From Streptomyces sp. ITFR-21 (GTDB taxonomy: Bacteria > Actinomycetota > Actinomycetes > Streptomycetales > Streptomycetaceae), in the NCBI RefSeq assembly GCF_031844685.1, contig NZ_CP134605.1, positions 1,018,501 to 1,082,500 on the forward strand: a stretch of DNA of 64,000 nucleotides. Direction: 5' to 3'. The position numbers were made by a program, and so were the translations under genes. The notes beneath the pieces are model-generated. The model saw nothing but the letters and a program-made list of their open reading frames with translations, did no database searches and was not told the DNA's origin. This document shows, piece by piece, positions 28,338-37,203 of the stretch (within the stretch, counting starts at the first letter, position 1; every line of letters starts with the position of its first letter).

Positions 28338-28994
28338 TCAGCGGCCGGTGGCCCGCTTCGCCTCGGCCAGGTGGGCGGTCAGCCGCTCCTGGATGCGTAC
28401 GGTGGCGGCGTCCAGCGCGCTGCGGGTCCGCCGCCCGCTGCCGTCGCCCGCCTCGAAGGGCTCGCCGAAGACGACGTCGATACGGGCCCCCAGCGGGGGC
28501 AGCGCGCCGACCACCCGGCCCCTGCGGGCGCTGCCGAGCACGGCCACCGGGACGACGGGCGCGCCGGAGCGCACCGCGAAATACGCCAGGCCGGCCCGCA
28601 GTCGGGCGAAGTCGCCGTCGCCGCGGGTGCCCTCGGGGAATATGCCGAGGACGCCGCCGCGCTCCAGGACGCCCAGCGCGTTGGCGATGGCGGTGCGGTC
28701 CACGCTCTCCCGGTCGATCTCGATCTGGCCGATCGAGCGCAGGAACGGGTCGAGCGGGCCGACGAACGCCTGCTTCTTGACCAGGAAGTGGATCGGACGC
28801 GGGGTGGTGCCGATCAGCATCGGGCCGTCGACGTTGTGGCTGTGGTTGCCGGCCAGGATGACCGGGCCCTGGCCGGGGACCCGCCAGGCGCCGAGCACCC
28901 GGGGCCGCCACAGGCCGTTCATCAGGCCGATGCCGATGCCGCGGGCGACGGCCGCGCCGCGCGGGCCGGGCGGCGGGGCGAGCAGAGAGGTCAC
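28338..28994 (-). CDS. plsC: 1-acyl-sn-glycerol-3-phosphate acyltransferase
   Basis: A 218-residue PlsC-family acyltransferase that makes phosphatidic acid at the membrane. The GTG at 28994 overlaps the cmk stop as GTGA, so it is coupled to cmk. The catalytic HX4D is NHSHNVD (His51, Asp56) and the lysophosphatidate-binding motif is FPEGTRG (120-124); further conserved parts are HFLVKKQAF and PVVPVAVLGS. The length is normal for the family. The C-terminal 30 residues are helical and charged. The stop at 28338 lies directly next to the 34-bp repeat array. Confidence 0.93.
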   Translation of the reverse strand: MTSLLAPPPGPRGAAVARGIGIGLMNGLWRPRVLGAWRVPGQGPVILAGNHSHNVDGPMLIGTTPRPIHFLVKKQAFVGPLDPFLRSIGQIEIDRESVDRTAIANALGVLERGGVLGIFPEGTRGDGDFARLRAGLAYFAVRSGAPVVPVAVLGSARRGRVVGALPPLGARIDVVFGEPFEAGDGSGRRTRSALDAATVRIQERLTAHLAEAKRATGR

Positions 28995-29686
28995 CGGGCC
29001 GCCCGCTTCTCCTCGACCAGCGTCACGACCCGCTCGACGACCTGCTCCAGGCCGAGCTCGGTGGTGTCGACCTCGATCGCGTCGTCGGCCTTGGCCAGCG
29101 GGGAGGTCGTGCGGCCGGAGTCGGCGGCGTCCCGCCGGATCAGCGCGGCCTGGGTGGCGGCGACGCTGAGCGCGCCGTTCAGCTCGCCGCTGCGGCGGGC
29201 CGCGCGGGCCTCGGCGGAGGCGGTGAGGAAGATCTTGACGGTCGCGGCGGGCAGGACCGTGGTGCCGATGTCGCGGCCCTCCACGACGATCCCGGCCGGC
29301 GCGGCGGCGGCCGTCGCGCGCTGGTAGGCGACCAGCCTGGCCCGTACCTCGGGCACCGCGCTGACCGCGCTGACCGCGTCGGTGACCTCCTGCGAGCGGA
29401 TCGGGCCGGAGGCGTCGAGGCCGTCCACGCTGATCGCGGGGCCGCCGGGGTCGGTGCCGGAGACGATGGACGGCTTGTCGACGGCGTCGGCCACCGCCAC
29501 CGGGTCGTTCACGTCGACGCCGTTGCTGAGCATCCACCAGGTGATCGCCCGGTACTGGGCGCCGGTGTCAAGGTAGCTCAGCCCGAGCCTGACGGCGACC
29601 GCCCTGGACGTGCTGGACTTACCCGTGCCGGAGGGGCCGTCGATGGCGACGATCACCGGGTGCGCCGGACTCACCGGATTCTCCAC
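28991..29686 (-). CDS. cmk: Cytidylate kinase
   Basis: A 231-residue kinase converting (d)CMP to (d)CDP. The start at GTG 29686 follows GGAAGG at good spacing. The P-loop is AIDGPSGTGKSSTSRAVA; the CMP-binding part contains YLDTGAQYRAITWWML and the NMP-site signature VVEGRDIGTTVLP; the LID region is RRSGELNGA...RRDAADSGRTTSPL. The length is typical. It stands between tyrA and plsC, overlapping plsC; the 267-base gap to tyrA is pyrimidine-rich on the plus strand and contains no gene. Confidence 0.96.
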   Translation of the reverse strand: MENPVSPAHPVIVAIDGPSGTGKSSTSRAVAVRLGLSYLDTGAQYRAITWWMLSNGVDVNDPVAVADAVDKPSIVSGTDPGGPAISVDGLDASGPIRSQEVTDAVSAVSAVPEVRARLVAYQRATAAAAPAGIVVEGRDIGTTVLPAATVKIFLTASAEARAARRSGELNGALSVAATQAALIRRDAADSGRTTSPLAKADDAIEVDTTELGLEQVVERVVTLVEEKRAAR

Positions 29687-29953
29687 AGGGCTGGACCTTC
29701 CTCGTGCACGTCGTTCGGGGGGCTGGCCTACCCGGCGCGGACCGGCTGCCATCCCTCAAGGTTACCGGCCGTGCGGGGGACGCCGTGCCACGGGTTTTCG
29801 CATCCTGTCCGATCCTTCACAGGGCCCGCGCACGGCGGCGCGGACGCGCTCTGTCGGCGGAGCGCCGGCCGTGCGCCCCGGCTGCCCGCGCGACGTCCGC
29901 TTCCCCCGCCTCCCCCGCTTTCCCCGCCGCTTGCGCCGCTTCCCCCGCCTGCG

Positions 29954-31039
29954 CTACTTCCGCAGCGCCCAGCCGCGCCGCCGCAGTTCCGCCGCCAGCC
30001 GCGGAGCCGTCCGCGGCTCGACCATGAGCTGGACCAGGCCCGCCTGCTGGCCGGTCGAGTGCTCGATCCGGACGTCCTCGATGTTGACGCCGGCCGCGCC
30101 GGCGTCGGCGAACAGCCGGGCGAGCTCGCCGGGCTGGTCGCCGATGAGGACGGCGAGGACCTCGTAGGACGTGGCGGCGGTGCCGTGCTTGCCGGGGACC
30201 TTGGCACGGCCGCTGTTTCCGCGCCGCAGGAGGTCCTCGATGCCGGCCGCGCCGGCCCGCCGCTTGTCGTCGTCGGCGCTCTGCAGGGCGCGCAGCGCGC
30301 TGACGGTCTCGGTGAGGTCGGCGGCGAGGTCGGCGAGCACGTCGGCGACCGGGCCGGGGTTGGCTGCGAGGATGTCCATCCACATGCCGGGCTGCGACCC
30401 GGCGATTCTGGTGACATCGAGGATGCCCTGCCCGCAGAGCCGTACGGCGGCCTCCTCGGCGTGCTCCAGCCGGGCGGCGACCATGCTGGAGACCAGCTGC
30501 GGGGTGTGCGAGACGAGGGCGACCGCCCGGTCGTGCGCGTCGGCGTCCATCACCACGGGGACGGCTCGGCACAGGGCGACCAGTTCCAGTGCGAGGTTGA
30601 GCACCTCGGTGTCGGTGGCCGCGGTGGGGGTGAGCACCCAGGGGCGGCCCTCGAAGAGGTCGGCGGTGGCGGCCAGCGGGCCGGAGCGCTCCCGGCCGGC
30701 CATCGGGTGGGTGCCGAGGTAGTGGCTGAGGTCGCAGCCGAGGGCTTCCAGGTCGCGCCGCGGACCGCCCTTGACGCTGGCCACGTCCAGGTAGCCGCGG
30801 CCCAGGCCGCGGGCGACGGCGTCGGCGAGGGTGGCGGCGACGTGGGCCGGCGGCACCGCGACGATCACCAGGTCGACGGGTTCCGCGGGGCTGCCCGCGG
30901 TGCCGGCGCCGAGGGCGGCGGCGGTACGGGCGGCGGACTCGTCGCGGTCGGTCAGGTGCACGTCGATGCCGCGGGCGGTGAGCGCGAGGGCCGCTGAGGT
31001 GCCCATCAGCCCGGTTCCGATGACGAGCGCGGTCCTCAC
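29954..31039 (-). CDS. tyrA: Prephenate dehydrogenase with ACT domain
   Basis: A 361-residue NAD(P)-dependent enzyme of tyrosine synthesis. I take GTG 31039 (VRTALVIGTGLMGTS) because GAGGACC lies about 10 bases upstream; GTG 31054 is also in frame. The Rossmann motif GTGLMG is at 8-13; prephenate-binding motifs include GTHPMAGRERSG and SHTPQLVSSMVA; residues about 285-355 form an ACT regulatory domain (VLIGDQPGELARLFADAG, VNIEDVRIEHS), consistent with feedback by tyrosine. It is followed on the same strand by cmk, the arrangement seen in streptomycetes. The 330-base upstream region is shared with a divergent nucleotidyltransferase gene. Confidence 0.95.
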   Translation of the reverse strand: MRTALVIGTGLMGTSAALALTARGIDVHLTDRDESAARTAAALGAGTAGSPAEPVDLVIVAVPPAHVAATLADAVARGLGRGYLDVASVKGGPRRDLEALGCDLSHYLGTHPMAGRERSGPLAATADLFEGRPWVLTPTAATDTEVLNLALELVALCRAVPVVMDADAHDRAVALVSHTPQLVSSMVAARLEHAEEAAVRLCGQGILDVTRIAGSQPGMWMDILAANPGPVADVLADLAADLTETVSALRALQSADDDKRRAGAAGIEDLLRRGNSGRAKVPGKHGTAATSYEVLAVLIGDQPGELARLFADAGAAGVNIEDVRIEHSTGQQAGLVQLMVEPRTAPRLAAELRRRGWALRK

Positions 31040-31368
31040 CTTGGCGGTCCTCACTGAGCGGGTCGCACCGGGACGGGGACCGCACCGGTGTCTGACGCCC
31101 CAGGGTAGTGAAACGCCGCGGTGCACCGGGCCGGGGCCCGCAGGGCGAGACGGCGGCGGCCTCCGTGTGCGGTCGGCGGCCGTGTGACCGGGCGCCGCCC
31201 CGCAAGCCGGCCGGCGCCCGCCCCCGCCGACGGCCCGGCGGCCCTGTTGCCGCTCCCCGGGCCCCCGGGCGCCCCACCGGACCCGTCGCTCCCGCGAGCG
31301 GCCCCCCGCACCCCCTGAAGCAGGGAAATCCCGGCGCCCGGTGATGCGGTGTGACGATAATCGCCGTC
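31040..31368. other. Divergent promoter region tyrA / nucleotidyltransferase
   Basis: About 330 bases. On the right side a GATAAT -10 element (31356-31361), preceded by TGTGAC, ends 7 bases before the ATG at 31369, consistent with a leaderless transcript. The remainder is very GC-rich and I see no gene or strong hairpin in it. Confidence 0.5.
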
Positions 31369-32085
31369 ATGCGCGACTCGCCGGGCTCGCTGGGCCACGC
31401 CCTTGTCAGGGATCACACGGTCTACGCCTGCGTCATGGGTTCCCGGGCCTTCGGACTGGCCACGGACGCGAGCGACACCGACCGGCGCGGGGTGTACGTG
31501 GCGCCGACACCGCTGTTCTGGCGGTTCGAGAAGCCACCGACACATGTCTCGGGACCACTGGACGAGCAGTTCTCCTGGGAGGTGGAGCGCTTCTGCTCAC
31601 TGGCGCTGCGGGCCAACCCCGGCCTGCTGGAGTGCCTGCACTCCCCGCTGGTCGAGCACGCCGACCCGACCGGCCGCGAGCTGCTGGACCTGCGCGGCGC
31701 CTTCCTGTCCCGCCGGGCCGACGCCGCCTTCCGCGGGTACGCCGCCCAGCAGCTGGCCCGGCTGGAGGCCGATCTGCGGCACCGCGGCGAGCCCCGCTGG
31801 AAGCACGCGGTCCATTTGCTGCGGCTCATGATCAGCTGCCGCGACCTGCTGCGCACCGGCCGGCTGGACATCGACGTGGGCGAGCACCGCGACCGGCTGC
31901 TCGCGGTGCGGCGCGGGGAGTTCTCCTGGGAGGAGGTGCGGGCCTGGAGCCGGGCCCTCCACGAGGAGTGCGACACGGCCCTGGCCCGTAGCCCGCTGCC
32001 GGCCGAGCCGGACCACGCCCGGGTCGAGGACTTCCTGCTGCGCGTCCGCCGCGCCTCCGCCGCACTCCCCGTCTCCAGCGGTTAG
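31369..32085 (+). CDS. Predicted nucleotidyltransferase (DNA polymerase beta superfamily)
   Basis: A 238-residue protein with a nucleotidyltransferase-like front end: VYACVMGSRAFGLATDASDTDRRGVY (the GSxxxG...SDxD pattern, Asp-x-Asp replaced by SDTDRRG), then a helical C-terminal part with RWKHAVHLLRLM and EHRDRLLAVRRGEFSWEEV. Superfamily members add nucleotides to RNA, protein or antibiotics; YcgL-like relatives are uncharacterised. The ATG at 31369 is supported by a -10 element directly upstream; GTG 31351 is an alternative. The stop codon shares three bases with the stop of the convergent rluB gene. Confidence 0.8.
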   Translation: MRDSPGSLGHALVRDHTVYACVMGSRAFGLATDASDTDRRGVYVAPTPLFWRFEKPPTHVSGPLDEQFSWEVERFCSLALRANPGLLECLHSPLVEHADPTGRELLDLRGAFLSRRADAAFRGYAAQQLARLEADLRHRGEPRWKHAVHLLRLMISCRDLLRTGRLDIDVGEHRDRLLAVRRGEFSWEEVRAWSRALHEECDTALARSPLPAEPDHARVEDFLLRVRRASAALPVSSG

Positions 32086-33251
32086 AGGTCGACCTCGCGC
32101 ATCAGCATGCCGACCTCGGTGTTGGTCAGCCGCCGCAGCCAGCCGGACTTCTGGTCGCCTAGCGGGATCGGGCCGAAGCTGGTGCGGACGAGTTTGTCGA
32201 CCGGGAAGCCGGCTTCGGACAGCATGCGCCGCACGATGTGCTTGCGGCCCTCGTGCAGGGTGACCTCGACCAGGTAGTTCTTGCCGGTGTTCTGCACGAT
32301 GCGGAAGTGGTCGGCGCGCGCCCAGCCGTCCTCCAGCTCGATGCCGGACTTGAGCTGCTTGCCCAGGTCCCGGGGCAACGGGCCCTGGATCGCGGCCAGA
32401 TACGTCTTCTGCACGCCGTACCGCGGGTGGGTGAGCCGGTGCGCCAGCTCGCCGTGGTTGGTGAGCAGGATCAGGCCCTCGGTCTCGGTGTCCAGCCGCC
32501 CGACGTGGAAGAGCCGGGTCTCGCGGTTGGTGACGTAGTCGCCGAGGCACTGGCGGCCGTCGGGGTCCTCCATAGTGGAGACGACACCGGCCGGCTTGTT
32601 CAGCGCGAAGAACAGGTAGGTCTGGGTGGCCACGGTCAGCCCGTCGACCTTGACCTCGTCGTGGTCGGTGTCCACCCGCAGGCCCTGCTCGGTGACGACC
32701 TTCCCGTTGACCTCGACCCGGCGCTGCTCGATCAGTTCCTCGCAGGCGCGGCGCGAGCCCATGCCGGCCCTGGCCAGCACCTTCTGCAGCCGCTCGCCCT
32801 CCTGCTCGGCGCCGGGGAAGGTCTTGGGCAGGTTCGGCTTCGGCTTGCTGTGCCGCTCGCGGTTGCGCTCCTCGATCTGGGCGTCGAGTTCGCGGGGGCG
32901 GGCCGGCAGGGACCTGCCGCCGCGCTTGCCGCGGTTGCCGGGCTGGCCCTCGGTCTTGGTGCGGGGCATGCCGCCGGGCTTGTTCGCGCCGGACTGGCCG
33001 GTGGTGCCGACGTCGTAGCGGCGCTCCTCCGGGCGCGGCCGGCTCGGGCGCTCCTGGCCGGTGCCGGCGCCCGTGCCCTGGCCGGCCCGCTGCCCGGGGC
33101 CCTGGCCGCGGGCCTGATCCCGGCCGCGGCTCTGGTTCTGGCCGCGGCCCTGGCTCCCGCGCCGGTCGGAGCCGCCGGTGCCGCCGCTGCCGCCGCTGCC
33201 GCCGTCGCGGGAGTTCCGGCCGCCGCCGCTGTTCCTGTCGCTGCTTCGCAT
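32082..33251 (-). CDS. rluB: rRNA pseudouridine synthase, RluB/RsuA family
   Basis: A 389-residue enzyme that isomerises uridine in 23S rRNA. Residues about 1-130 are a low-complexity Gly/Arg/Ser/Gln/Asn-rich tail, far longer than in E. coli and probably an RNA-binding disordered region. Next comes an S4 domain (ERLQKVLARAGMGSRRACEE), then the catalytic domain with NKPAGVVSTMEDP and the RsuA/RluB motif HVGRLDTETEGLILLTN containing the catalytic Asp, and the C-terminal EGRKHIVRRML. The ATG at 33251 shares one base with the scpB stop (TGATG), so it is coupled to scpB. Confidence 0.93.
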   Translation of the reverse strand: MRSSDRNSGGGRNSRDGGSGGSGGTGGSDRRGSQGRGQNQSRGRDQARGQGPGQRAGQGTGAGTGQERPSRPRPEERRYDVGTTGQSGANKPGGMPRTKTEGQPGNRGKRGGRSLPARPRELDAQIEERNRERHSKPKPNLPKTFPGAEQEGERLQKVLARAGMGSRRACEELIEQRRVEVNGKVVTEQGLRVDTDHDEVKVDGLTVATQTYLFFALNKPAGVVSTMEDPDGRQCLGDYVTNRETRLFHVGRLDTETEGLILLTNHGELAHRLTHPRYGVQKTYLAAIQGPLPRDLGKQLKSGIELEDGWARADHFRIVQNTGKNYLVEVTLHEGRKHIVRRMLSEAGFPVDKLVRTSFGPIPLGDQKSGWLRRLTNTEVGMLMREVDL

Positions 33252-33964
33252 CAAGTTTCCGTAATCGAGGTGGTCACTGTCTCGTCCGGGGCGTCCGGGT
33301 CGAAGGACGGAAGCCCCTCCTGGGACTCGGCCTCGACCGCGTCGGCCTCCGGCAGGAACGGGGCGAGCTCGGGCAGCTCGTCGAGGCTGCGCAGGCCCAT
33401 ACGTTCCAGGAAGTAGTCGGTCGTCCTGTACAGGATCGCACCTGTCTCGGGTTCCGTCCCACCTTCGGCCACCAGCCCGCGCTGGAGGAGGGTGCGCATC
33501 ACCCCGTCGCAGTTCACCCCGCGCACCGCCGAGACCCGGGAGCGGCTGACCGGTTGACGGTACGCGACGACCGCCAGAGTCTCCAACGCGGCCTGGGTGA
33601 GGCGGGCGTGCTGGCCGTCGAGGACGAACTTCTCCACCGCGGGCGCGAACGCGGGGCGGGTGTAGAAGCGCCAGCCGCCGGCCACCAGCCGCAGGTCGAA
33701 GCCGCGGCCCTCGCGGGTGTAGTCGTCGGACAGCTCGCGCAGCGCCTTGGTGACGCTGCGGCGCGGGCGGTCCAGTGTCTTCGCCAGGTGCTCGGCGGTC
33801 GCGGGTTCGTCGACGACCATCAGCACCGCCTCCAGCGCGGGCTTCAGCGCCAGTCCGGCGACGGCGGCGGCGAGCAGCCCGACCGGGGCCGGGGCCGCGC
33901 CCTCCTGGTCGCCGGGTTCCAGTTCGGCGGCGGCGACTTCCGCCGGATCGGCCACCTCGGTCAT
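33251..33964 (-). CDS. scpB: Segregation and condensation protein B
   Basis: A 237-residue partner of the SMC-ScpA condensin, acting as the paired winged-helix subunit that clamps the kleisin. The ATG at 33964 overlaps the scpA stop as ATGA. The tandem winged helices span about 35-200 (LEAVLMVVDEPATAEHLAKTL, TQAALETLAVVAYRQPVSRSRV, RGVNCDGVMRTLLQRGLV, YRTTDYFLERMGLRSLDELP). The flanks are acidic and variable. The order scpA-scpB-rluB is the usual one in Gram-positive bacteria. Confidence 0.95.
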   Translation of the reverse strand: MTEVADPAEVAAAELEPGDQEGAAPAPVGLLAAAVAGLALKPALEAVLMVVDEPATAEHLAKTLDRPRRSVTKALRELSDDYTREGRGFDLRLVAGGWRFYTRPAFAPAVEKFVLDGQHARLTQAALETLAVVAYRQPVSRSRVSAVRGVNCDGVMRTLLQRGLVAEGGTEPETGAILYRTTDYFLERMGLRSLDELPELAPFLPEADAVEAESQEGLPSFDPDAPDETVTTSITET

Positions 33965-35133
33965 CGCTGTTCTCCTTTCCCGGCGGGCTGCGCCGCGTTC
34001 TTCCCGCCGGACTCGCCCGGTACGGCGGGCGGCCGGTCGAATTCGTCGGTGACCAGCGGTCCTGCGGCCTCCCCGGCGGCGGCGGTCCAGCGGACCCGGA
34101 GGTCGCCGAGCGCCTCCTCCTGGTCGAGGGTGACCGCCTTTTCCCGGTAGAGTTCGAGCAGCGCCAGGAAGCGGGCGACGACGGTCAGGGTGTCGGGGGC
34201 GTCCCGGGTCAGTTCCAGGAAGCTCGCCGCGCCCAGCTCGCGCAGCAGCGCGATCACGTGCTCGGCCTGTTCCCGCACGCTCACCAGCGGCGCGTGGATG
34301 TGGTCGACGTAGACCTGCGGTCGGGGCTTGGGCTGCATCGCCTTGACCGCGAGCCGCGCGAACCGCTCGGGTCCGATACTGAGCACCACTTCGGGCAGCA
34401 GCTCGGCGTGCTGCGGTTCCAGGCCGACGGTACGCGGGTGGCGCAGGGCCTCCTGCTCCAGCCGTTCGGCGAAGATCGCGGCGATCCGTTTGTACGCCCG
34501 GTACTGGAGCAGCCGCGCGAAGAGCAGGTCGCGGGCCTCCAACAGGGCGAGGTCGGCTTCGTCCTCCACGTCGGCGGACGGCAGCAGCCGGGCCGCCTTG
34601 AGGTCGAGCAGGGTGGCGGCCACCACCAGGAACTCGGTGGTCTGGTCGAGGTCCCAGTCCGGGCCCATGGCGTGGAGGTACGCCATGAACTCGTTGGTGA
34701 CCTTGGACAGCGCGACCTCGGTGACGTCCAGCTTGTGTTGGGAGATCAGCTGGAGCAGCAGGTCGAACGGGCCCTCGAAGTTGATCAGCCGCACGGTGAA
34801 CCGGCCGCTCCCGGCCGCGGGATCCGCCGCGTCCGCCGGTCCGGCCGGGGGGCCGGTTCCGGCCTCCGCTTCGGCTTCGACCCGGAGTCCGGCCGGGGAT
34901 CCGGCCGCGGGCTCGGCCGGCGGAGCCGGTCCGGTCGGATCGTCGGGCGCCGGTGCCGGCTCGGGTGCGGGCGCGGTGGCCGGCCCGGGTGCGGGCTCGG
35001 AGGGCGGGGCCTGCGCTGCCGGGTCCCGGGCGGCCCCGGCGGGTGCCGCTTCGGCCGCGGGGACGGCGCCGCCGCGCCCGAGGCTGCGGCGGAAGCGTTC
35101 GGTGCGGCCGGGGCCGTCGGGGGTACTGGGCAT
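33961..35133 (-). CDS. scpA: Segregation and condensation protein A (kleisin)
   Basis: A 390-residue kleisin that bridges SMC heads in chromosome compaction. I use ATG 35133 (MPSTPDGPG); 35220 is an in-frame longer choice without support. The first about 115 residues are Pro/Ala-rich and disordered, an actinobacterial extension. The core then begins FTVRLINFEGPFDLLLQLIS, continues with FLVVAATLLDLKAARLLP and RLLQYRAYKRIAAIFAE, and ends in a winged helix (FLELTRDAPDTLTVVARFLALLELYRE) that binds the SMC cap. It is coupled to scpB and lies 119 bases after the RHH-like gene of the same operon. Confidence 0.94.
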   Translation of the reverse strand: MPSTPDGPGRTERFRRSLGRGGAVPAAEAAPAGAARDPAAQAPPSEPAPGPATAPAPEPAPAPDDPTGPAPPAEPAAGSPAGLRVEAEAEAGTGPPAGPADAADPAAGSGRFTVRLINFEGPFDLLLQLISQHKLDVTEVALSKVTNEFMAYLHAMGPDWDLDQTTEFLVVAATLLDLKAARLLPSADVEDEADLALLEARDLLFARLLQYRAYKRIAAIFAERLEQEALRHPRTVGLEPQHAELLPEVVLSIGPERFARLAVKAMQPKPRPQVYVDHIHAPLVSVREQAEHVIALLRELGAASFLELTRDAPDTLTVVARFLALLELYREKAVTLDQEEALGDLRVRWTAAAGEAAGPLVTDEFDRPPAVPGESGGKNAAQPAGKGEQR

Positions 35134-35252
35134 CGAGGTCCAAGGTGCGGGGAGGTCAGGACGGCAGGCTATCCCGCCCGGGTCCGGCGCCGGGGTGTCC
35201 CCGCGCCCGCGCGTGGCCACGACCTCAGGCGGTCCGCTCCGCGGCGCCGTCC

Positions 35253-35885
35253 TCAGCGACCGCGCAGCCGGCGGACGAGGATGCTGGCGTCGCCGCGTGA
35301 CTCCAGGTCGGCGAGGACGACGGCGACGGCCTCGCGGACGATCCGGCCGCGGTCGATGGCCAGGCCGTGCTCGCCGCGCAGTACGAGGCGGGCGTGCTCC
35401 AGGTCCATCAACTCCTCGGCGGAGACGTAGACGGTGATCTTCTCGTCGTGGCGCTCACGTCCGCTGGGGCGGCGGTTCTGCCGGGACGACTTGCGGCGGC
35501 CTCCGGCGGGGGGCTGGGCGCCCGCGCTGGCGGGGGGCGGGACCGGGCCGGGGTTCTGGGCGGGCGGCGGGAGCTGGGGGCTGACGGTGGCGGTCGCGAC
35601 GGCGCCGGCCGCCGCGGACGGGATGCCGGCCCGCTCGGCGGTGATCGGCCGGCGCGGACCGGGGGGAACGCCGGGGCCGGTGTACTCCGCGCTGTCGCGG
35701 TCCGGCGCGCCGGGCCGCGGGCCGGCCTCGCCGTCCTGCGGCCGGTCCTGCCGCTGCCCCCCGTCGCCGCCTTCCGGGGGCCGGCCGGACTGCGTCTCGG
35801 CGCCGTTGTGCTGCCGCGGCTGCGGGGCCTGGAGCGCCGCGCCCCCGGTGGTGCGGAACAGCTCGTCGGCGCCCGGCAGGCTCAC
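35253..35885 (-). CDS. RHH-like protein encoded with ParA
   Basis: A 210-residue protein starting at GTG 35885, whose GTGA overlaps the parA stop. The first about 130 residues are Pro/Gln/Arg-rich and disordered. The C-terminal 65 residues look like a ribbon-helix-helix module: KITVYVSAEELMDLEHARLVL, RIVREAVAVVLADLESRG and the end SILVRRLRGR, i.e. a beta strand, two amphipathic helices and a basic tail. Plasmid and phage ParA systems often pair with an RHH centromere-binding protein; here the coupling to a chromosomal ParA suggests an adaptor or DNA-binding partner. The family is conserved in streptomycetes as far as I remember, but has no assigned function. Confidence 0.75.
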   Translation of the reverse strand: MSLPGADELFRTTGGAALQAPQPRQHNGAETQSGRPPEGGDGGQRQDRPQDGEAGPRPGAPDRDSAEYTGPGVPPGPRRPITAERAGIPSAAAGAVATATVSPQLPPPAQNPGPVPPPASAGAQPPAGGRRKSSRQNRRPSGRERHDEKITVYVSAEELMDLEHARLVLRGEHGLAIDRGRIVREAVAVVLADLESRGDASILVRRLRGR

Positions 35886-36970
35886 TCGGCGTGGCACCGG
35901 GCGAGCACCTCCCTGGCGAGCTGCCGATAGGCCGCGGCACCGACGGAGTTGGAGGCGTAGGTGGTGATCGGCTCGCCGGCCACAGTCGTCTCGGGGAACC
36001 GCACGGTGCGGCCGATGACGGTGTGGAAGACGTTCTCGTCGAACGCCTCCACGACGCGGGCCAGCACCTCGCGGCTGTGCACGGTCCGCGAGTCGTACAT
36101 GGTGGCGAGGATGCCGTCGAGTTCGAGCTCCGGGTTGAGCCGCTCGCGGACCTTCGCGATGGTCTCGGTGAGCAGCGCGACCCCGCGCAGCGCGAAGAAC
36201 TCGCACTCCAGCGGCACGATCACGGAGTGCGCGGCGGTCAGCGCGTTGACCGTGAGCAAACCGAGCGAGGGCTGGCAGTCGATGACGACGTAGTCGTAGT
36301 CGGGCAGCAGCGGCTTGAGCGCGCGGGCCAGCGCGGACTCCCGGGCCACCTCGCTGACCAGCTGCACCTCGGCGGCCGACAGGTCGATGTTGCTGGGCAG
36401 CAGGTCCATGCCGGGCACCGCGGTCTTGAGCAGCACCTCGTCCGCCGCCAGCCCGCGTTCCATCAGCAGGTTGTAGACCGTGATGTCCAGTTCCATCGGG
36501 TTGACCCCGAGGCCGACCGACAGGGCGCCCTGCGGGTCGAAGTCGACCAGCAGCACCCGGCGGCCGTATTCGGCGAGCGCGGCGCCCAGGTTGATGGTCG
36601 AGGTGGTCTTGCCGACCCCGCCCTTCTGGTTGCACATCGCGACGATCTTCGCCGGTCCATGGTCGGTCAGCGGGTTCGGGATCGGGAAGTAGGGCAGTGG
36701 GCGGCCGGTGGGTCCGACCCGCTCGCGGCGCTGCCGCGCGGCGTCCGGGGCGAGGGTGGCGGCGTACTCGGGATCGGGCTCGTACTCCGCGTCCGGGTCG
36801 TAGAACTGACCGTCCTGCAGGTCGGGGTCGTTGTCGTAGGGTCCCATGGTGCGAGCGGCCCGCGGCTCCGTACTCATCTCAGGCCGACGGGACTCGAACG
36901 TGCGGACCGCGACCGAACCGACGGTCATTCCTGGCTGACCACCCCCCGGAGCAAATGTCGACTCATTCAC
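35882..36970 (-). CDS. ParA-family ATPase of the scpAB operon
   Basis: A 362-residue Walker-type ATPase. The GTG at 36970 lies 11 bases after AAGGAGG, the only good site. Residues 1-110 are an acidic/Tyr-rich extension (DPDAEYEPDPEYAATL). The deviant Walker A KGGVGKTTSTINLG is at about 116, Walker A' is VLLVDFDPQGALS, Walker B is YDYVVIDCQPSLGLLTVNAL. It belongs to the Soj/ParA group but is not beside parB/gidB at oriC; its operon partners are the RHH-like protein and the condensin genes. It likely positions DNA or protein cargo on the nucleoid. A hairpin at 37144 isolates it from ald upstream. Confidence 0.92.
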   Translation of the reverse strand: MNESTFAPGGGQPGMTVGSVAVRTFESRRPEMSTEPRAARTMGPYDNDPDLQDGQFYDPDAEYEPDPEYAATLAPDAARQRRERVGPTGRPLPYFPIPNPLTDHGPAKIVAMCNQKGGVGKTTSTINLGAALAEYGRRVLLVDFDPQGALSVGLGVNPMELDITVYNLLMERGLAADEVLLKTAVPGMDLLPSNIDLSAAEVQLVSEVARESALARALKPLLPDYDYVVIDCQPSLGLLTVNALTAAHSVIVPLECEFFALRGVALLTETIAKVRERLNPELELDGILATMYDSRTVHSREVLARVVEAFDENVFHTVIGRTVRFPETTVAGEPITTYASNSVGAAAYRQLAREVLARCHAE

Positions 36971-37143
36971 AAGTCGTCTTACCTCCTTGGTGACCAGGAA
37001 ACTTCTCGACAGGTCAGCGTGACTACAGCCGACGTTTCGCGACTCTATGGCGTGTCGGTGGTCCGCAGCAACACAATCCGCCGGACACGGCATGATGTGT
37101 CGGCAACCGAACACCCGGCTGTCAAGGGCGTAACCACGCCGAC

Positions 37144-37172
37144 GGCCGGGTCCTGACTGCCAAGACCCGGCC
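37144..37172 (-). terminator. Hairpin between ald and the parA operon
   Basis: GGCCGGGTC (37144-37152) pairs perfectly with GACCCGGCC (37164-37172) over an 11-base loop, 32 bases beyond the ald stop. Confidence 0.7.
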
Positions 37173-37203
37173 GCTTGTGCGAAGTTGGCACCCAGTGCCG
37201 GGA

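Noticed and set aside
28338..29537. A 399-codon version of plsC
   Set aside because: The first 180 codons are an out-of-frame reading of cmk; the coupled GTG at 28994 gives a normal-length PlsC.
35253..36635. A single 460-codon minus-strand gene
   Set aside because: Its first part is the ParA gene read in the wrong frame; only the last 210 codons, beginning at the GTG overlapping the parA stop, are real.
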